The notes: a model not told the origin generated them from the letters alone. A stretch of 64,000 nucleotides of DNA from Methylobacterium symbioticum (GCF_902141845.1 NZ_CABFPH010000012.1:27620-91619), one strand, 5' to 3'; counted from the first letter of the stretch, positions 11,076-23,004 are shown. Program-made: numbers and translations.

Positions 11076-11411
11076 TCAGCCGCCGCTGCGCATCGCGCCG
11101 GGCAGGTGGTCCTTCGGGTTCACCCGCCCCCCTGAGCCGAGCACGGAGGTCGAGGGCTTGAGGGCGCGCGGCGCCGAGACGCCGTTGTTGCGCCGATGGG
11201 CGGCCTCCGGATGCGCCTGCACCGTGGAGACGTCCGGCGGCAGCGTGCGCGCGGTCGGCTGGTCGTTGGCATTGGCGAAGGTCTGCGCCTCGGCCGAGCC
11301 GATGAAGCGGCTGCCGACGGCGGTGGCGGCAAGGCTCGCGAGGAACAGGGCGGTGGCGAGGCCGCCCGCCCGGGGCCGAAGCGGCCGGCTGGTCTTGTCC
11401 TGCTGCGTCAT
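11076..11411 (-). CDS. Small exported or membrane-anchored hypothetical protein
   Basis: This encodes 111 residues from the ATG at 11411 (MTQQDKTSRP). A basic N-terminus is followed by the hydrophobic segment GLATALFLASLAATAVGSRF and then EAQ, so it is either a signal peptide or a membrane anchor. The rest is polar and low in complexity, ending NPKDHLPGAMRSGG. No family was recognised. It ends six bases from the response-regulator stop on the opposite strand. Confidence 0.55.
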   Translation of the reverse strand: MTQQDKTSRPLRPRAGGLATALFLASLAATAVGSRFIGSAEAQTFANANDQPTARTLPPDVSTVQAHPEAAHRRNNGVSAPRALKPSTSVLGSGGRVNPKDHLPGAMRSGG

Positions 11412-11488
11412 GGGCGATCCGTGACTGTCTTGCGGGGCGAGCCGCTGCGGCGGCTCCTCATGAAGACAGAACGCGTGACACGCGCGGG

Positions 11489-11755
11489 TTAGTTCCGGCG
11501 CAGGCCGCCATGGGCGAGGCTGCCCAGCGCGCAGCCGGCGAGATAGGCCGCCAGCATCAGCGCGCCGCTCTCGACGAACAGGCCGGCCCGGCCGGGCACC
11601 GCGCCGGAGAGCGCGAGCGCGGCGAGGAGGACGAGCGCGAGGCCGAGCGCCGCCGGCACCGCGCGGTGCGGCCAGCCGCAGAGGGCGCCGAGGCCGAGGC
11701 CGAGGACGAGCGCCCCGGCCAGTCCCGGCCAGAGGCCGGCGAGCAGTGCCACCAC
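11489..11755 (-). CDS. Small integral membrane protein
   Basis: This encodes 88 residues, almost entirely hydrophobic, with about three membrane helices (LLAGLWPGLAGALVLGLGLG, VPAALGLALVLLAALALSG, LFVESGALMLAAYLAGCALG). A GTG start at 11755 is the longest supported start. It follows the BON/OmpA gene on the same strand after 90 bases, which suggests a shared transcript and an envelope role. No named family was recognised. Confidence 0.5.
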   Translation of the reverse strand: MVALLAGLWPGLAGALVLGLGLGALCGWPHRAVPAALGLALVLLAALALSGAVPGRAGLFVESGALMLAAYLAGCALGSLAHGGLRRN

Positions 11756-11845
11756 GAAACCGTCGATCTCCCGATGCGAGCCCCGATCCGAGCCGGACGG
11801 GGCAGACCACCCCCGCGCGGGCGGCGCAAGCCGTCTCCGCGCGGG

Positions 11846-13750
11846 TCAGGGCTTCAGGGCGAGGCGCGCGGCGCGCCGGTCCCCCGGCGGCTCCTCGGCG
11901 ATGCTGACCTGATCCATCGCCGCGCCGGCCTGAAGCAGATACTCCGCGATCACCTGCGCCCGCGCCCGCGCGACCGCCTCGGGCGCCGGCTCCGGCTCGG
12001 GCGAGGCGGGCGCCTTGGGCGTGGGCGGGGCCTTGCCCTTCGCCGCCGTCTTGCCCGGCTTGTCCTTGGGCGACGCATCCGCCTTCGGCGGCTCGGGCTT
12101 CGGCTCATCCGGCTCCGGGGCCTTCGCCGGCTTTGCGCCCGGCGCGTCGGCATGGCCCGCCACCGTGATCCGCAGACCCGGGCAGGCGCGGGCGAGCGCG
12201 GCGGTCGCGTCGAGCGTCGGATACATCGCCGAGGTCAGCACGAGACTGCCCGTCTCGAAATGCAGCGCGGCCTGCGACGCGGCGCTCGCAAAGCCGTCGC
12301 GACAGGCCTCCGGACTCTGCCGCGGGGCCGGATCGCGCGGCTCGACGGCCAGCATCACGGTCCAGCCAGGGGGCAGGCCGCGGCGCAGGGCTTCGCCGAC
12401 GCGGGCCGCGCTCTCCCGATACAGGCTCATGCCCGACAGGGTCAGGCTGCGGTCGGCGACCGCGATCTCGCCGCTCGCCAGCGTCGCCAGCACCGGCACG
12501 GCCGCCTCCAGCGCCGCTCCGAGATCCGGCGGCGCGCCGGCGCCCAGCCGCGTCCGGTCCAGAATGCGCTCCCGGAAGAAGCGTGGCCGCACCGCCGCCA
12601 TCACCCGTGCCCGCATCTCCGGATCCGGCAGGTGCCCGGAGAGAATGACGGACTCCGTCTCGCGCCGGATCACGACGCGGTAGGGCGAGAGCGGCTTCAC
12701 CACGAGATCCACGGCACCCGCTTCGATTCCGCCGGGCAACGCGGTGCGCAGGAGCGCCTTCACCTCCCCGACCGCCTGCGCATCGAGCGCGTCGCCGGAG
12801 ACCGAGACGCGACCTTCCGCGAAGCTCACCCGACCCCGCGCAACCAGCCCTGCCAGCCTCATCATCCCGGAGACCAGGGCGTTCGGCTCGACGCCCCGCG
12901 GCAGCCCGCGCGCCGTCCGGGTGCGGTCGTCCACGAAGGCGCCTTCGGACAGCTCCTCCGCCTGCCTCCGGATGTCTGCCCGCGCGCTCTCCGAGACCGT
13001 GTAGCCGGTCAGCACGACGCCCCCGCCCGCGACCCGCTCCACCGCGAACTGGAAATCGGCCACGCTCGGCGGCAGGATCTCGATGCGACCCAAGGAATAG
13101 CCGCGGGGCGGCTCGGCGAAGGCGCTGCGCAGCGCGTCGTAGGCGGCGGCGTCCACCGCCTCGCCCGCGGCGGAGATGACGGAATCGGTAATGGTCACCC
13201 GGCCGCCACGGCCGAGCTTGCCGAGGCGCGCCGCGGCGAAGGCGGCAGCGGCCGCGAAATCGGGTGGCGCCCCGCGCGCGGCCTTGGCCGCATCGTCCAG
13301 GGGCAGGTCGGGAAGGACGGCCGCGATCTGTCGCTCGAGCGCGTGCCGGCCGATCTCCGCCGGGCGGCTTCCGGTGATCGCCACGGCGCCATCGAGTCGC
13401 TCGGCCGCCCAGGCGAAGGGCGAGACAGCCTCGATCAGACCGATCTCGGAGACGATTCGGCGGGGACCCGGCAGCGCAGCGAGGCGGGCGAGCACCGCAT
13501 CGCGCTCCGCCTCACCGGGCGCCTCGCCGCGGGCGACGAGATCGCGCCCCTGCGCCGCGACGCGTAGCCAGGGCTCACCGCCGGCATCCTGGGTGGTGCG
13601 TGCGATGCCCGCGCCCTCCGCCTCGAGCCGCCCCGCGAGACCGGGCGCGGCGAGAAGCGTCGCCCCGCCCCAGGCGAGCGCCAGAAGAGGCAGGCCGGCG
13701 AGCCAGCCGAAGCGGCGGAACCGGGATGCGAGGTCAGCGGGCAGCGGCAC
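11846..13750 (-). CDS. BON-repeat and OmpA-like envelope protein
   Basis: This encodes 634 residues. Residues 15-36 form an N-terminal membrane anchor or signal (LAGLPLLALAWGGATLLAA). Several BON-like units follow, each with a hydrophobic-strand and SG/TG signature (VAITGSRPAE, VVLTGYTVSE, VSVSGDALDA, VILSGHLPDPE, LTLSGMSLYRE). The C-terminal OmpA-like peptidoglycan-binding fold starts at LHFETGSLVLT and continues to VAGHADAPG. It is then interrupted by a Lys/Pro/Glu-rich linker of roughly 55 residues before ARAQVIAEYLLQAG and the closing RRAARLAL. Such proteins sit in the periplasm and link membrane to cell wall. The exact role is unknown. Confidence 0.8.
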   Translation of the reverse strand: MPLPADLASRFRRFGWLAGLPLLALAWGGATLLAAPGLAGRLEAEGAGIARTTQDAGGEPWLRVAAQGRDLVARGEAPGEAERDAVLARLAALPGPRRIVSEIGLIEAVSPFAWAAERLDGAVAITGSRPAEIGRHALERQIAAVLPDLPLDDAAKAARGAPPDFAAAAAFAAARLGKLGRGGRVTITDSVISAAGEAVDAAAYDALRSAFAEPPRGYSLGRIEILPPSVADFQFAVERVAGGGVVLTGYTVSESARADIRRQAEELSEGAFVDDRTRTARGLPRGVEPNALVSGMMRLAGLVARGRVSFAEGRVSVSGDALDAQAVGEVKALLRTALPGGIEAGAVDLVVKPLSPYRVVIRRETESVILSGHLPDPEMRARVMAAVRPRFFRERILDRTRLGAGAPPDLGAALEAAVPVLATLASGEIAVADRSLTLSGMSLYRESAARVGEALRRGLPPGWTVMLAVEPRDPAPRQSPEACRDGFASAASQAALHFETGSLVLTSAMYPTLDATAALARACPGLRITVAGHADAPGAKPAKAPEPDEPKPEPPKADASPKDKPGKTAAKGKAPPTPKAPASPEPEPAPEAVARARAQVIAEYLLQAGAAMDQVSIAEEPPGDRRAARLALKP

Positions 13751-13820
13751 GGGTTGGTCTCGACGGAAGGACCGCGCGGAGAACCAGAACAGCCTGACTT
13801 TCCGGCATCATGAAGGCCGA

Positions 13821-15632
<1,812 letters not shown>

Positions 15633-15677
15633 GCGCGGGCTTATGACAGCGCGCGCCGGCCTTCACAAACGCTGCGA

Positions 15678-15887
15678 TCAGGCGATCGGGTTGGCGGGAC
15701 CGCTCGGCGTGGCGGGCGGATCGATCACGGGGATCTCCACCGGCTGCTCGCTCGGCGCCTCGCTCGGAACGTTGCCGGGCGCCTCCGGTCCCGGACCGGG
15801 AGGCGGGACGATCGGCGGCTCGGACGGCGGCTCGGGTGTGGGGCCGGGCTGGTCCGGCACTTCGGGGATCCCGCCGGGATTGGCCAT
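15678..15887 (-). CDS. Small proline-rich hypothetical protein
   Basis: This encodes 69 residues, over a quarter of them proline, with repeated PEPPSEPP and PSEAPSEQP units, and no membrane segment. A GGAGCG ribosome binding site lies eight bases before the ATG at 15887. Because low-complexity frames arise easily in GC-rich DNA, reality is only moderately supported. Function is unknown. Confidence 0.45.
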   Translation of the reverse strand: MANPGGIPEVPDQPGPTPEPPSEPPIVPPPGPGPEAPGNVPSEAPSEQPVEIPVIDPPATPSGPANPIA

Positions 15888-15978
15888 GACGCGACGCTCC
15901 TTGCGCGCGCCGCGGGATCGGGAACTGCGCGGCGCGTGGCGGCTAACGGCAGGCGCCGTCGGCGGTTCCGGCGGGCGG

Positions 15979-16293
15979 CTACTTCTTGGTAAGCAGCAGA
16001 TTTCCTTCGCGGCCGAGCGACTTCTGGATCTTCTCGGCGAAGAGGGCGAGCAGGAAGGGCAGCTTCACCTCGACCCGGACGCTCTCGGCGCCGACATCGA
16101 TGGCGCCCTCCACCTTCTGGGCGAGGGCGGATAGGGCGAAATCGAGCCGGTCGCCGGTCCAGGCGAGGTTGTCGATGGCGACCCCGCTCTTGGCGAGCAT
16201 GCCCCTGCCCTGCTCGACGCCGGTCTCGATCCGGCGGCGCGCCTCGGCCTGTCCGAGGTCGTGCGGGATGTCGACGATGAGGGGTTTCGCCAT
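15979..16293 (-). CDS. Polyhydroxyalkanoate-system family protein
   Basis: This encodes 104 residues starting MAKPLIVDIPHDLG. The pattern IPHDLGQAEARRRIETG followed by a hydrophobic WTGDRLDFALSALAQKVEGAIDVG matches the small PHA-granule-region family (PF09650), which is linked to polyhydroxyalkanoate granule formation or regulation in PHA-storing bacteria. A longer frame upstream to 16407 lacks support and reads as non-coding. Storage of PHA is expected in Methylobacterium. Confidence 0.8.
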   Translation of the reverse strand: MAKPLIVDIPHDLGQAEARRRIETGVEQGRGMLAKSGVAIDNLAWTGDRLDFALSALAQKVEGAIDVGAESVRVEVKLPFLLALFAEKIQKSLGREGNLLLTKK

Positions 16294-16442
16294 GGTGTCA
16301 CCGGTTGCTGCTGTCCGGCACAGATGGGTGCGCCGATCGGCCCCGGCAACGCCGCGACCGGGGCTAGACCGGATTCCCAGGGAGAGCCCATCGGGAATCC
16401 GGATCACGGTGGCGGAGAGACCGGCCGGTCAGGTCGAGGACG

Positions 16443-16796
16443 TCAGCGCACCACCTGCAACGAGACGTAGGACGTGCCGCCCATGCCGAGCGCCCGGGCC
16501 GAGCCACGGGACAGATCGATGATGCGCCCGTGCACGAAGGGGCCGCGATCGTTGATCCGGACGACGACGGAACGACCCGTGCGATTGTCGGAGACGCGGA
16601 CCCGCGTGCCGAAGGGCAGGCTGCGGTGGGCGGCGGTCATCCCGTTCGGGTTGAAGCGCTCCCCGTTCGCGGTCCGGTGTCCGCTGCCGTACCAGGACGC
16701 CCCTCCGCTCTGAGCGGAAGTGGGTAGGCTGGCGACGAGGGTCGCGGCTGTACCCAGGATGGCGGCAACGGTCCGGCAGACAGGCTTCATGGCCAT
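16443..16796 (-). CDS. rlpA: RlpA-like septal ring lytic transglycosylase family protein
   Basis: This encodes 117 residues. The signal peptide is MAMKPVCRTVAAILGTAAT ... TSAQ, then a complete double-psi beta-barrel: GGASWYGSGHRTANGERFN, LPFGTRVRVSDNRTGRSV, VVRINDRGPFVHGRIIDLS. RlpA cleaves or binds naked glycan strands at the septum. This copy lacks the SPOR domain found in longer RlpA proteins, so it is a minimal form. The start at 16796 was chosen because AAAGGGA lies seven bases upstream. Confidence 0.88.
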   Translation of the reverse strand: MAMKPVCRTVAAILGTAATLVASLPTSAQSGGASWYGSGHRTANGERFNPNGMTAAHRSLPFGTRVRVSDNRTGRSVVVRINDRGPFVHGRIIDLSRGSARALGMGGTSYVSLQVVR

Positions 16797-16919
16797 TCGC
16801 ATTCCCTTTGTTGTTTGCGATGCGGGGCCAATCGAAAGCGGATCGGGCCAAAATAAGACACGGGATTTTCCGGGCCCGATGCCGCGTTTTGGGCAGCCGG
16901 CGCCCCACAGATGAAGCAC

Positions 16920-17152
16920 TCCTTAACGTCCAAGCCGCGCAAGTATTTTTTACTTTTGCTCTACTTCCGCAAATACACCGAAATCATCTGGCGATTGACT
17001 TTCTCAAGCAACCGAATGCGGCAGAAAATACGCCTATCGGGCCGCGACATCTGCACTGAGAGCAGACCTGTTGCCCGCTGGGCGGGACCGTTCGGCCCCT
17101 CAGCGTGGGAACTTTTCGCGAGATCGGTGTGCAGCGGCGTGATGCGACGCAC
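16920..17152. other. AT-richer spacer between rlpA and ccrM
   Basis: This stretch is less GC-rich than its surroundings (e.g. AAGTATTTTTTACTTTTGC). It holds the 5' region of rlpA (minus) and part of the ccrM leader (plus). A TTGACT near 16995 could be a -35 element, but no clear -10 was found. No GANTC methylation site was spotted upstream of ccrM. No gene is called. Confidence 0.4.
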
Positions 17153-17182
17153 AAAAAAACGGGCCCGGATGTCTCCGGCCCC
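17153..17182 (-). terminator. Strong intrinsic terminator on the minus strand with no obvious gene
   Basis: Read on the minus strand, GGGGCCGGA pairs with TCCGGGCCC around the GACA loop and is followed by a run of seven T (17159-17153). This is a textbook intrinsic terminator for leftward transcription. No minus-strand protein gene lies immediately to its right, since ccrM is on the plus strand. It may end an unannotated RNA (see findings). Confidence 0.7.
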
Positions 17183-17293
17183 GCTCGGTCAACTCGGCAA
17201 AAATTGCAGCCCCAAATCGAAACGGCGCGCGCGGAAAACGGCAAACGCCGCCTTTACCCTGTGGGCGGCATGGTCTCCCGGTCAGTCGCGTAA

Positions 17294-18499
<1,206 letters not shown>

Positions 18500-18535
18500 G
18501 CGCTCGCCGAGGCCGGACGATCCCGGCCTCCGGCC

Positions 18536-19909
18536 TCAGCGTCGGCGCCGCGTGGTCCCGCGCGCGGTCCGGCGCGGCGCCGGTCCCTCCTCGACGGGCA
18601 CCTCGTCGATGAAGATGTCCTCGCGCTCCGGCGGCGCCTCGGCGATCCGGGGCCGCGGCTTCGGGACCGGACGGACTCGCGGCGCCGGCTCCTCGACCGT
18701 CTCCGGCTCGTCGAAGACGGCGAGCAGGGGCATCGGCGGCGGATTCTTCTTCGGGCGCCCGCGCGGCGCCTTCACCGGCTCGGGCTTCGGATCGAAGGCG
18801 TGGGCGAGCACCTTCTTCATCAGGCCGGGCAGCGGCTCGTCCGCGAGGTCGCGCCGCGGCGTGAAGCGCGTGCCGGGCGGCGCCTGCGTGTTGAGCCCGA
18901 CGCGGGCCAGGAACACCGTCAATTCCAGAGGAAAATGCGTGAATCCGTGGCGGACGAGGCCGGGCAGCCGCTTCCAGCGCGCATCGAGGGGGGCATCGAG
19001 CAGCGCGCCGGCCGGATCGTAGCCGGGTTCCCAGGCGCTCGTCGGCGGCTCGGCCATGTTGCCGAGCAGCCCCTCGGGGGGCCGAGTCCGCAGCAGGACC
19101 GCCTCGTCGCCGGCGCGGATCGCCACGAAGGCGGCGCCGCGGCGCAACGCGCCCTTCTCGGCGCGGACCTTGCGCGGGAGGGTCTCCTGGGTCCCGAGCA
19201 GCCGGGCGCGGCAGGGCAGCATCCAGGGGCAGAGCGCGCAGGCCGGCCGCTTCGGCGTGCAGATCGTGGCGCCGAGATCCATGAGCGCCTGCGCGAAATC
19301 GCCCGGCCGCGCGGCCGGCACCAGGCCTTGCGTCAGGCGCCGGATCTCGGGACGGCTGCCCGGCAGCGGCGCCTCCACCGCGAAGAGCCGGCTCATCACC
19401 CGCTCGACATTGCCGTCCACCGCCGCCTCGGCCCGGTCGAAGGCGATCGCCGCGATGGCGCCCGCCGTATAGGCGCCGATGCCGGGCAGCTTGCGCAGGC
19501 CCTCGGCCGTATCCGGGAAACGCCCGGCGGCGGCCACCGCCTTGGCGCAGGCGTGCAGGTTGCGGGCGCGGGAATAGTAGCCGAGCCCGGCCCAGGCCGA
19601 CATCACCGCCTCCTCCGGCGCCGCGGCCAGGGCCGCGATGTCGGGGAAGCGGGCCAGGAAGGTCTCGTAATAGGGCCGCACCGCGGCGATGGTGGTCTGC
19701 TGCAGCATCACCTCCGACAGCCAGACCCGGTAGGGATCGGGCGTCTCGCCGGGCAGCGCCCGCCAGGGAAGGACGCGCCGATGCCGGTCGTACCAGACGA
19801 GGAGATCGGCCGCCCGCGGCGCGGCGGGCGCGTCCGGTCCGGGCCGGCCCGCCGCCGGCTCGGCATCCGCCGCGGGGGGCAGCGCTCTCGAAGATTCGGA
19901 CCTCGGCAT
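18536..19909 (-). CDS. mutY: Adenine DNA glycosylase MutY with long C-terminal extension
   Basis: MutY removes adenine mispaired with 8-oxoguanine. In the 457-residue product the catalytic Glu66 (LSEVMLQQT), the helix-hairpin-helix LPGIGAYTAGAI and the catalytic Asp165 (VDGNVERV) are intact. The 4Fe-4S cysteines 217, 224, 227 and 233 show C-x6-C-x2-C-x5-C. A NUDIX-like 8-oxoG recognition domain follows. Beyond residue 375 there is an unusual Pro/Arg-rich tail of about 80 residues with an AT-hook-like core (RGRPKK, 383-388). The ATG at 19909 excludes an implausible upstream extension. It is divergent from the DUF721 gene. Confidence 0.93.
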   Translation of the reverse strand: MPRSESSRALPPAADAEPAAGRPGPDAPAAPRAADLLVWYDRHRRVLPWRALPGETPDPYRVWLSEVMLQQTTIAAVRPYYETFLARFPDIAALAAAPEEAVMSAWAGLGYYSRARNLHACAKAVAAAGRFPDTAEGLRKLPGIGAYTAGAIAAIAFDRAEAAVDGNVERVMSRLFAVEAPLPGSRPEIRRLTQGLVPAARPGDFAQALMDLGATICTPKRPACALCPWMLPCRARLLGTQETLPRKVRAEKGALRRGAAFVAIRAGDEAVLLRTRPPEGLLGNMAEPPTSAWEPGYDPAGALLDAPLDARWKRLPGLVRHGFTHFPLELTVFLARVGLNTQAPPGTRFTPRRDLADEPLPGLMKKVLAHAFDPKPEPVKAPRGRPKKNPPPMPLLAVFDEPETVEEPAPRVRPVPKPRPRIAEAPPEREDIFIDEVPVEEGPAPRRTARGTTRRRR

Positions 19910-20007
19910 CCGAAGGGTGATAGCCGGAGCGGCGTGGCCGTCAAAGCGCTCCCGCCCGGTTCCGCGCCGCGCTATCATGGCGCGTGGACAGGGGTGCGGT
20001 GAGAGGC

Positions 20008-20481
20008 ATGGCACGTGTCAAACCGCTGGCGGAGCTGATCGAGGGCTGCATCGGCCCGGCTTTCGCGGCTCAAGGCTTCGCCTCGACCGACATCCTCGCC
20101 GCCTGGCCCGACATCGTGGGCGAGCGCCTCGCCCGTTTCTCGCGCCCCGCCCGGATCGAGTGGCCGCGCCGCCGCCGCACGAGCACGGAGGCCGCGGATG
20201 CCGGCACCCTGGTGGTGCAGGTCGAGAGCGTGTTCGCGATCGAGCTGCAGCATCTCGCCCCCGTGGTGATCGAGCGCATCAACGCGCATTACGGCTGGGC
20301 CTGCATCCACCGCATCGTGATGAAGCAGGACCGGATCGGCCGCGGCGGCCGCGTGACCCGGACCGCCAAGCCCGATCCCGCCCGCCGCGGCGAGGTGGCG
20401 AGCGCGGTCGCCCGAATCGAGGATCCATCCCTGCGCGACGCTTTGGACCGGCTCGGGGTCGCGGTCGTGACCGAGCGCTGA
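20008..20481 (+). CDS. DUF721 (DciA-like) protein
   Basis: This encodes 157 residues starting MARVKPLAEL, after a GAGAGG sequence. The N-terminal pattern (IGPAFAAQGFASTDILAAWPDIVGERLARFSRP) and LVVQVESVFAIELQHLAPVVIERINAHYG match DUF721, the family that includes the DnaB-helicase loader DciA. An additional C-terminal stretch (residues 100-157) is helical and charged. The position next to mutY and a dsbA-like gene is conserved in many alphaproteobacteria. A helicase-loading role is family-based inference. Confidence 0.82.
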   Translation: MARVKPLAELIEGCIGPAFAAQGFASTDILAAWPDIVGERLARFSRPARIEWPRRRRTSTEAADAGTLVVQVESVFAIELQHLAPVVIERINAHYGWACIHRIVMKQDRIGRGGRVTRTAKPDPARRGEVASAVARIEDPSLRDALDRLGVAVVTER

Positions 20482-20627
20482 GGGCTGCTCCGGTTTCCGC
20501 GCCCGCGTCCACGCGCGCCCGGGACGCGGGCCGGGAGACCTGCGGAAACCCGTCGCCTTGCCGTAATCCCTCCACGCGGCTACCGCATGCACCACGCATT
20601 CGGATCAGCAGCGGAGCCAGTTTGGAC

Positions 20628-21272
20628 ATGATCACGCGGCGCGACGCTTTGAAGGTCACCGGGCTCGCCGTCGGCGCGGCCGTCCTCCTGCCGAAGCTCG
20701 GCCTGCCCGCCTTCGCGCAAGGCGCGGACGCGGCGGCCCTGCTTCAGCCCGGCCCGCTGGGCGACGTCTGGCTCGGGCCGGCGGATGCCAAGGTCACCAT
20801 CATCGAGTACGCCTCGATGACCTGCTCCCATTGCGCCGCCTTCCACCGCACCACCTGGCCCGCGCTGAAGGAGCGTTACGTCGATACCGGCAAGGTGCGC
20901 TTCACGCTGCGCGAGTTCCCCCTGGACCCCCTGGCCACCGCGGCCTTCATGCTCGCCCGCTGCGGCGGCGACGCGAAATACTATCCGATCACGGACCTGC
21001 TCTTCGACCAGCAGCCTGCCTGGGCCTTCCAGCAGAAGCCCGTGGACGCCCTGGAGCAGATGCTGCGCCAGGCCGGATTCTCGAAGGAGAAGTTCGAGGC
21101 CTGCCTGAAGGACGAGAAGCTCTATGCCGGGGTGAACGCGGTCAAGCAGCGCGGCCTCGACACGTTCAAGGTCGATTCCACGCCGACCTTCTTCATCAAC
21201 GGCGAGCGCTACAAGGGCGAGATGACGATCGAGGGGCTGGAGAAGGTGATCAAGCCGATCCTGGGCGCCTGA
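20628..21272 (+). CDS. DsbA-like thiol oxidoreductase with Tat-type signal
   Basis: This encodes 214 residues. The N-terminus MITRRDALKVTGLAVGAAVL has the twin-arginine pattern (TRRDALK) followed by a hydrophobic region and a PAFA cleavage site near residue 30. The mature protein is a thioredoxin-fold DsbA-family domain with active site CSHC (Cys66, Cys69) and a cis-proline loop STPTFF near residue 185. It should act on disulfides in the periplasm. Tat export rather than Sec suggests folding before export. It lies 146 bases after the DUF721 gene. Confidence 0.9.
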   Translation: MITRRDALKVTGLAVGAAVLLPKLGLPAFAQGADAAALLQPGPLGDVWLGPADAKVTIIEYASMTCSHCAAFHRTTWPALKERYVDTGKVRFTLREFPLDPLATAAFMLARCGGDAKYYPITDLLFDQQPAWAFQQKPVDALEQMLRQAGFSKEKFEACLKDEKLYAGVNAVKQRGLDTFKVDSTPTFFINGERYKGEMTIEGLEKVIKPILGA

Positions 21273-21505
21273 GCGGGCCTCGATCCACGCCGTCCCGGGA
21301 GCTCGGCGGACGGCGCCACGGCGATCCCCGAGCTTTCGGGGACACGCTGCCGCCCGGAGGACCCCGAAAGCTCGAAAAAGCAAGATCGATCAAGGATTTG
21401 ATCGATGTTTCCGGCGCCTTGACACGCCATAGGGGCGAAACTATGGTGCGCCGCGCTTGAAGGGGCCAAGCCAAGGTTTTCATGCTCTCGCCAACGGGAG
21501 GAGCC

Positions 21506-21883
21506 GTGAGCGGCAACGACCCAAAGGACGAGGGACAGGGAGACCGGGCGGCGCCCACGGACAGCGAACTCTCCGCGAGGCTCAGACGTCTCGAGACGCA
21601 GATCGACCGGAAGCGGCCTCCCGCTGCTCCCGATCTTTCGCCGCGTCCAGGGTCGTCTGATCGGTCCTCCCTCGGGCAGGCGATGACACTCTCCACGGAG
21701 TTCATCGCCGGCGTCATCGCGGGCGGGATCCTCGGCTGGTTGTGCGACCATTTTCTCGGGACGAAGCCCTGGGGGATGATCGTCTTCGTGCTGCTGGGCT
21801 TCGTGACGGGCGTCTACAACATCATGCGCCTGTCCGGGTTCTCCGGAGCAAAAGACCGGCCGAAAGACCGGAAAGGCCCTTGA
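21506..21883 (+). CDS. atpI: ATP synthase protein I
   Basis: This encodes 125 residues from a GTG start at 21506, chosen because GGGAGGAG lies just upstream; an ATG at 21482 is the alternative. A polar N-terminal region (about 60 residues) is followed by two membrane helices (TEFIAGVIAGGILGWLCDHF and WGMIVFVLLGFVTGVYNIM) typical of AtpI/AtpZ. It assists c-ring assembly or magnesium supply for F0. It is the first gene of the F0 operon; F1 genes are not in the window, the usual split in alphaproteobacteria. Confidence 0.88.
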   Translation: MSGNDPKDEGQGDRAAPTDSELSARLRRLETQIDRKRPPAAPDLSPRPGSSDRSSLGQAMTLSTEFIAGVIAGGILGWLCDHFLGTKPWGMIVFVLLGFVTGVYNIMRLSGFSGAKDRPKDRKGP

Positions 21884-21963
21884 GGGCCGACACGAAATCG
21901 GGTTAGCCGCCCGGGGCACGCCACGAAGGCGGTCCGGGACACGGTTGGGAGCAGAAGCGTAGC

Positions 21964-22719
21964 ATGGCGGCCAGCATCGACCCGATCCACCAGTTCGAGC
22001 TGAAGCCGCTCGTCTCGCTCGGCCATATCGGCCATCAGGAGATCGCGTTCACCCAGTCGGCGCTCTACATGTTCGCCGCGGTCGGTGTGATCGCCCTCAT
22101 CACCATCGTCGGCACCGCGAGCCGCTCGGTCGTTCCGGGCCGGATGCAGTCGCTCGCCGAGGTCTTCTACGAGTTCATCGCCGACACGCTGCACCAGGCC
22201 ACCGGCGACAAGGAGCAGCGCTTCCTGCCGCTGGTGTTCTCGCTGTTCATGTTCGTGCTCATCCTGAACATGTTCGGGATGATCCCCTACGCCTTCGCCG
22301 TCACCAGCCACCTGATCATCACCTTCGGCCTCGCCTTCCTGGTGATCTCGACCGTGGTGATCTACGGCGTGATGAAGCACGGCAGCCACTTCCTTGGCCT
22401 GTTCATTCCCTCGGGCGTGCCCAAGCCCCTGCTGCTGATCATGGTTCCGATCGAGATCGTCTCGTTCATCTCGCGTCCGATCAGCCTCTCGGTCCGTCTC
22501 TTCGCCAACATCCTCGCCGGCCACATCGCGCTGAAGATCTTCGCCTTCTTCGTCGCGCAGCTCCTCCTCGCCGGTGCCTGGAGCGTGCTCTCGCCGCTGC
22601 CGCTCTTCCTCACGATCGCGCTGACCGCACTGGAATTCCTGGTGGCGGCCCTGCAGGCCTACGTCTTCGCGACGCTCACGGCGGTCTACCTCGCCGACGC
22701 GCTTCACCCCGGCCACTGA
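21964..22719 (+). CDS. atpB: ATP synthase F0 subunit a
   Basis: This 251-residue integral membrane protein forms the proton half-channels. The key helix with the essential arginine is visible (ISLSVRLFANILAGHIALK), and the last helix EFLVAALQAYVFATLTAVYL matches the family. Five to six membrane helices are apparent. It lies between atpI and atpE in the standard order. Confidence 0.97.
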   Translation: MAASIDPIHQFELKPLVSLGHIGHQEIAFTQSALYMFAAVGVIALITIVGTASRSVVPGRMQSLAEVFYEFIADTLHQATGDKEQRFLPLVFSLFMFVLILNMFGMIPYAFAVTSHLIITFGLAFLVISTVVIYGVMKHGSHFLGLFIPSGVPKPLLLIMVPIEIVSFISRPISLSVRLFANILAGHIALKIFAFFVAQLLLAGAWSVLSPLPLFLTIALTALEFLVAALQAYVFATLTAVYLADALHPGH

Positions 22720-22773
22720 TCTTCAGGCCGGCCTCCCTCCGCCGTAACGCAAGTTCGAAAACTTCAGGAGTTT

Positions 22774-23004
22774 ATGATGGATCCCGTCGCTGCGAAGTAC
22801 ATCGGCGCCGGTCTCGCCTGCCTCGGCATGGCGGGCGCGGGCATCGGCCTCGGCAACCTGTTCGGCCAGTTCTACGCCGGCGCGCTGCGCAACCCCTCCG
22901 CCGCCGACAGCCAGCGCACGAACCTGCTCCTGGGCTTCGCGCTGACCGAGGCGCTCGGCATCTTCTCGCTGCTGGTCGCGCTGCTGCTCCTCTTCGCCGT
23001 CTAA
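22774..23004 (+). CDS. atpE: ATP synthase F0 subunit c
   Basis: This 76-residue hairpin of two hydrophobic helices forms the rotating ring. The Gly-rich first helix ([19 protein letters not shown]), the polar loop ALRNPSA and the second helix with the proton-carrying Glu59 ([15 protein letters not shown]) are present. Two adjacent ATG codons open the frame; either could be used. Spacing to atpB is 54 bases with AGGAG near the start. Confidence 0.97.
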   Translation: MMDPVAAKYIGAGLACLGMAGAGIGLGNLFGQFYAGALRNPSAADSQRTNLLLGFALTEALGIFSLLVALLLLFAV

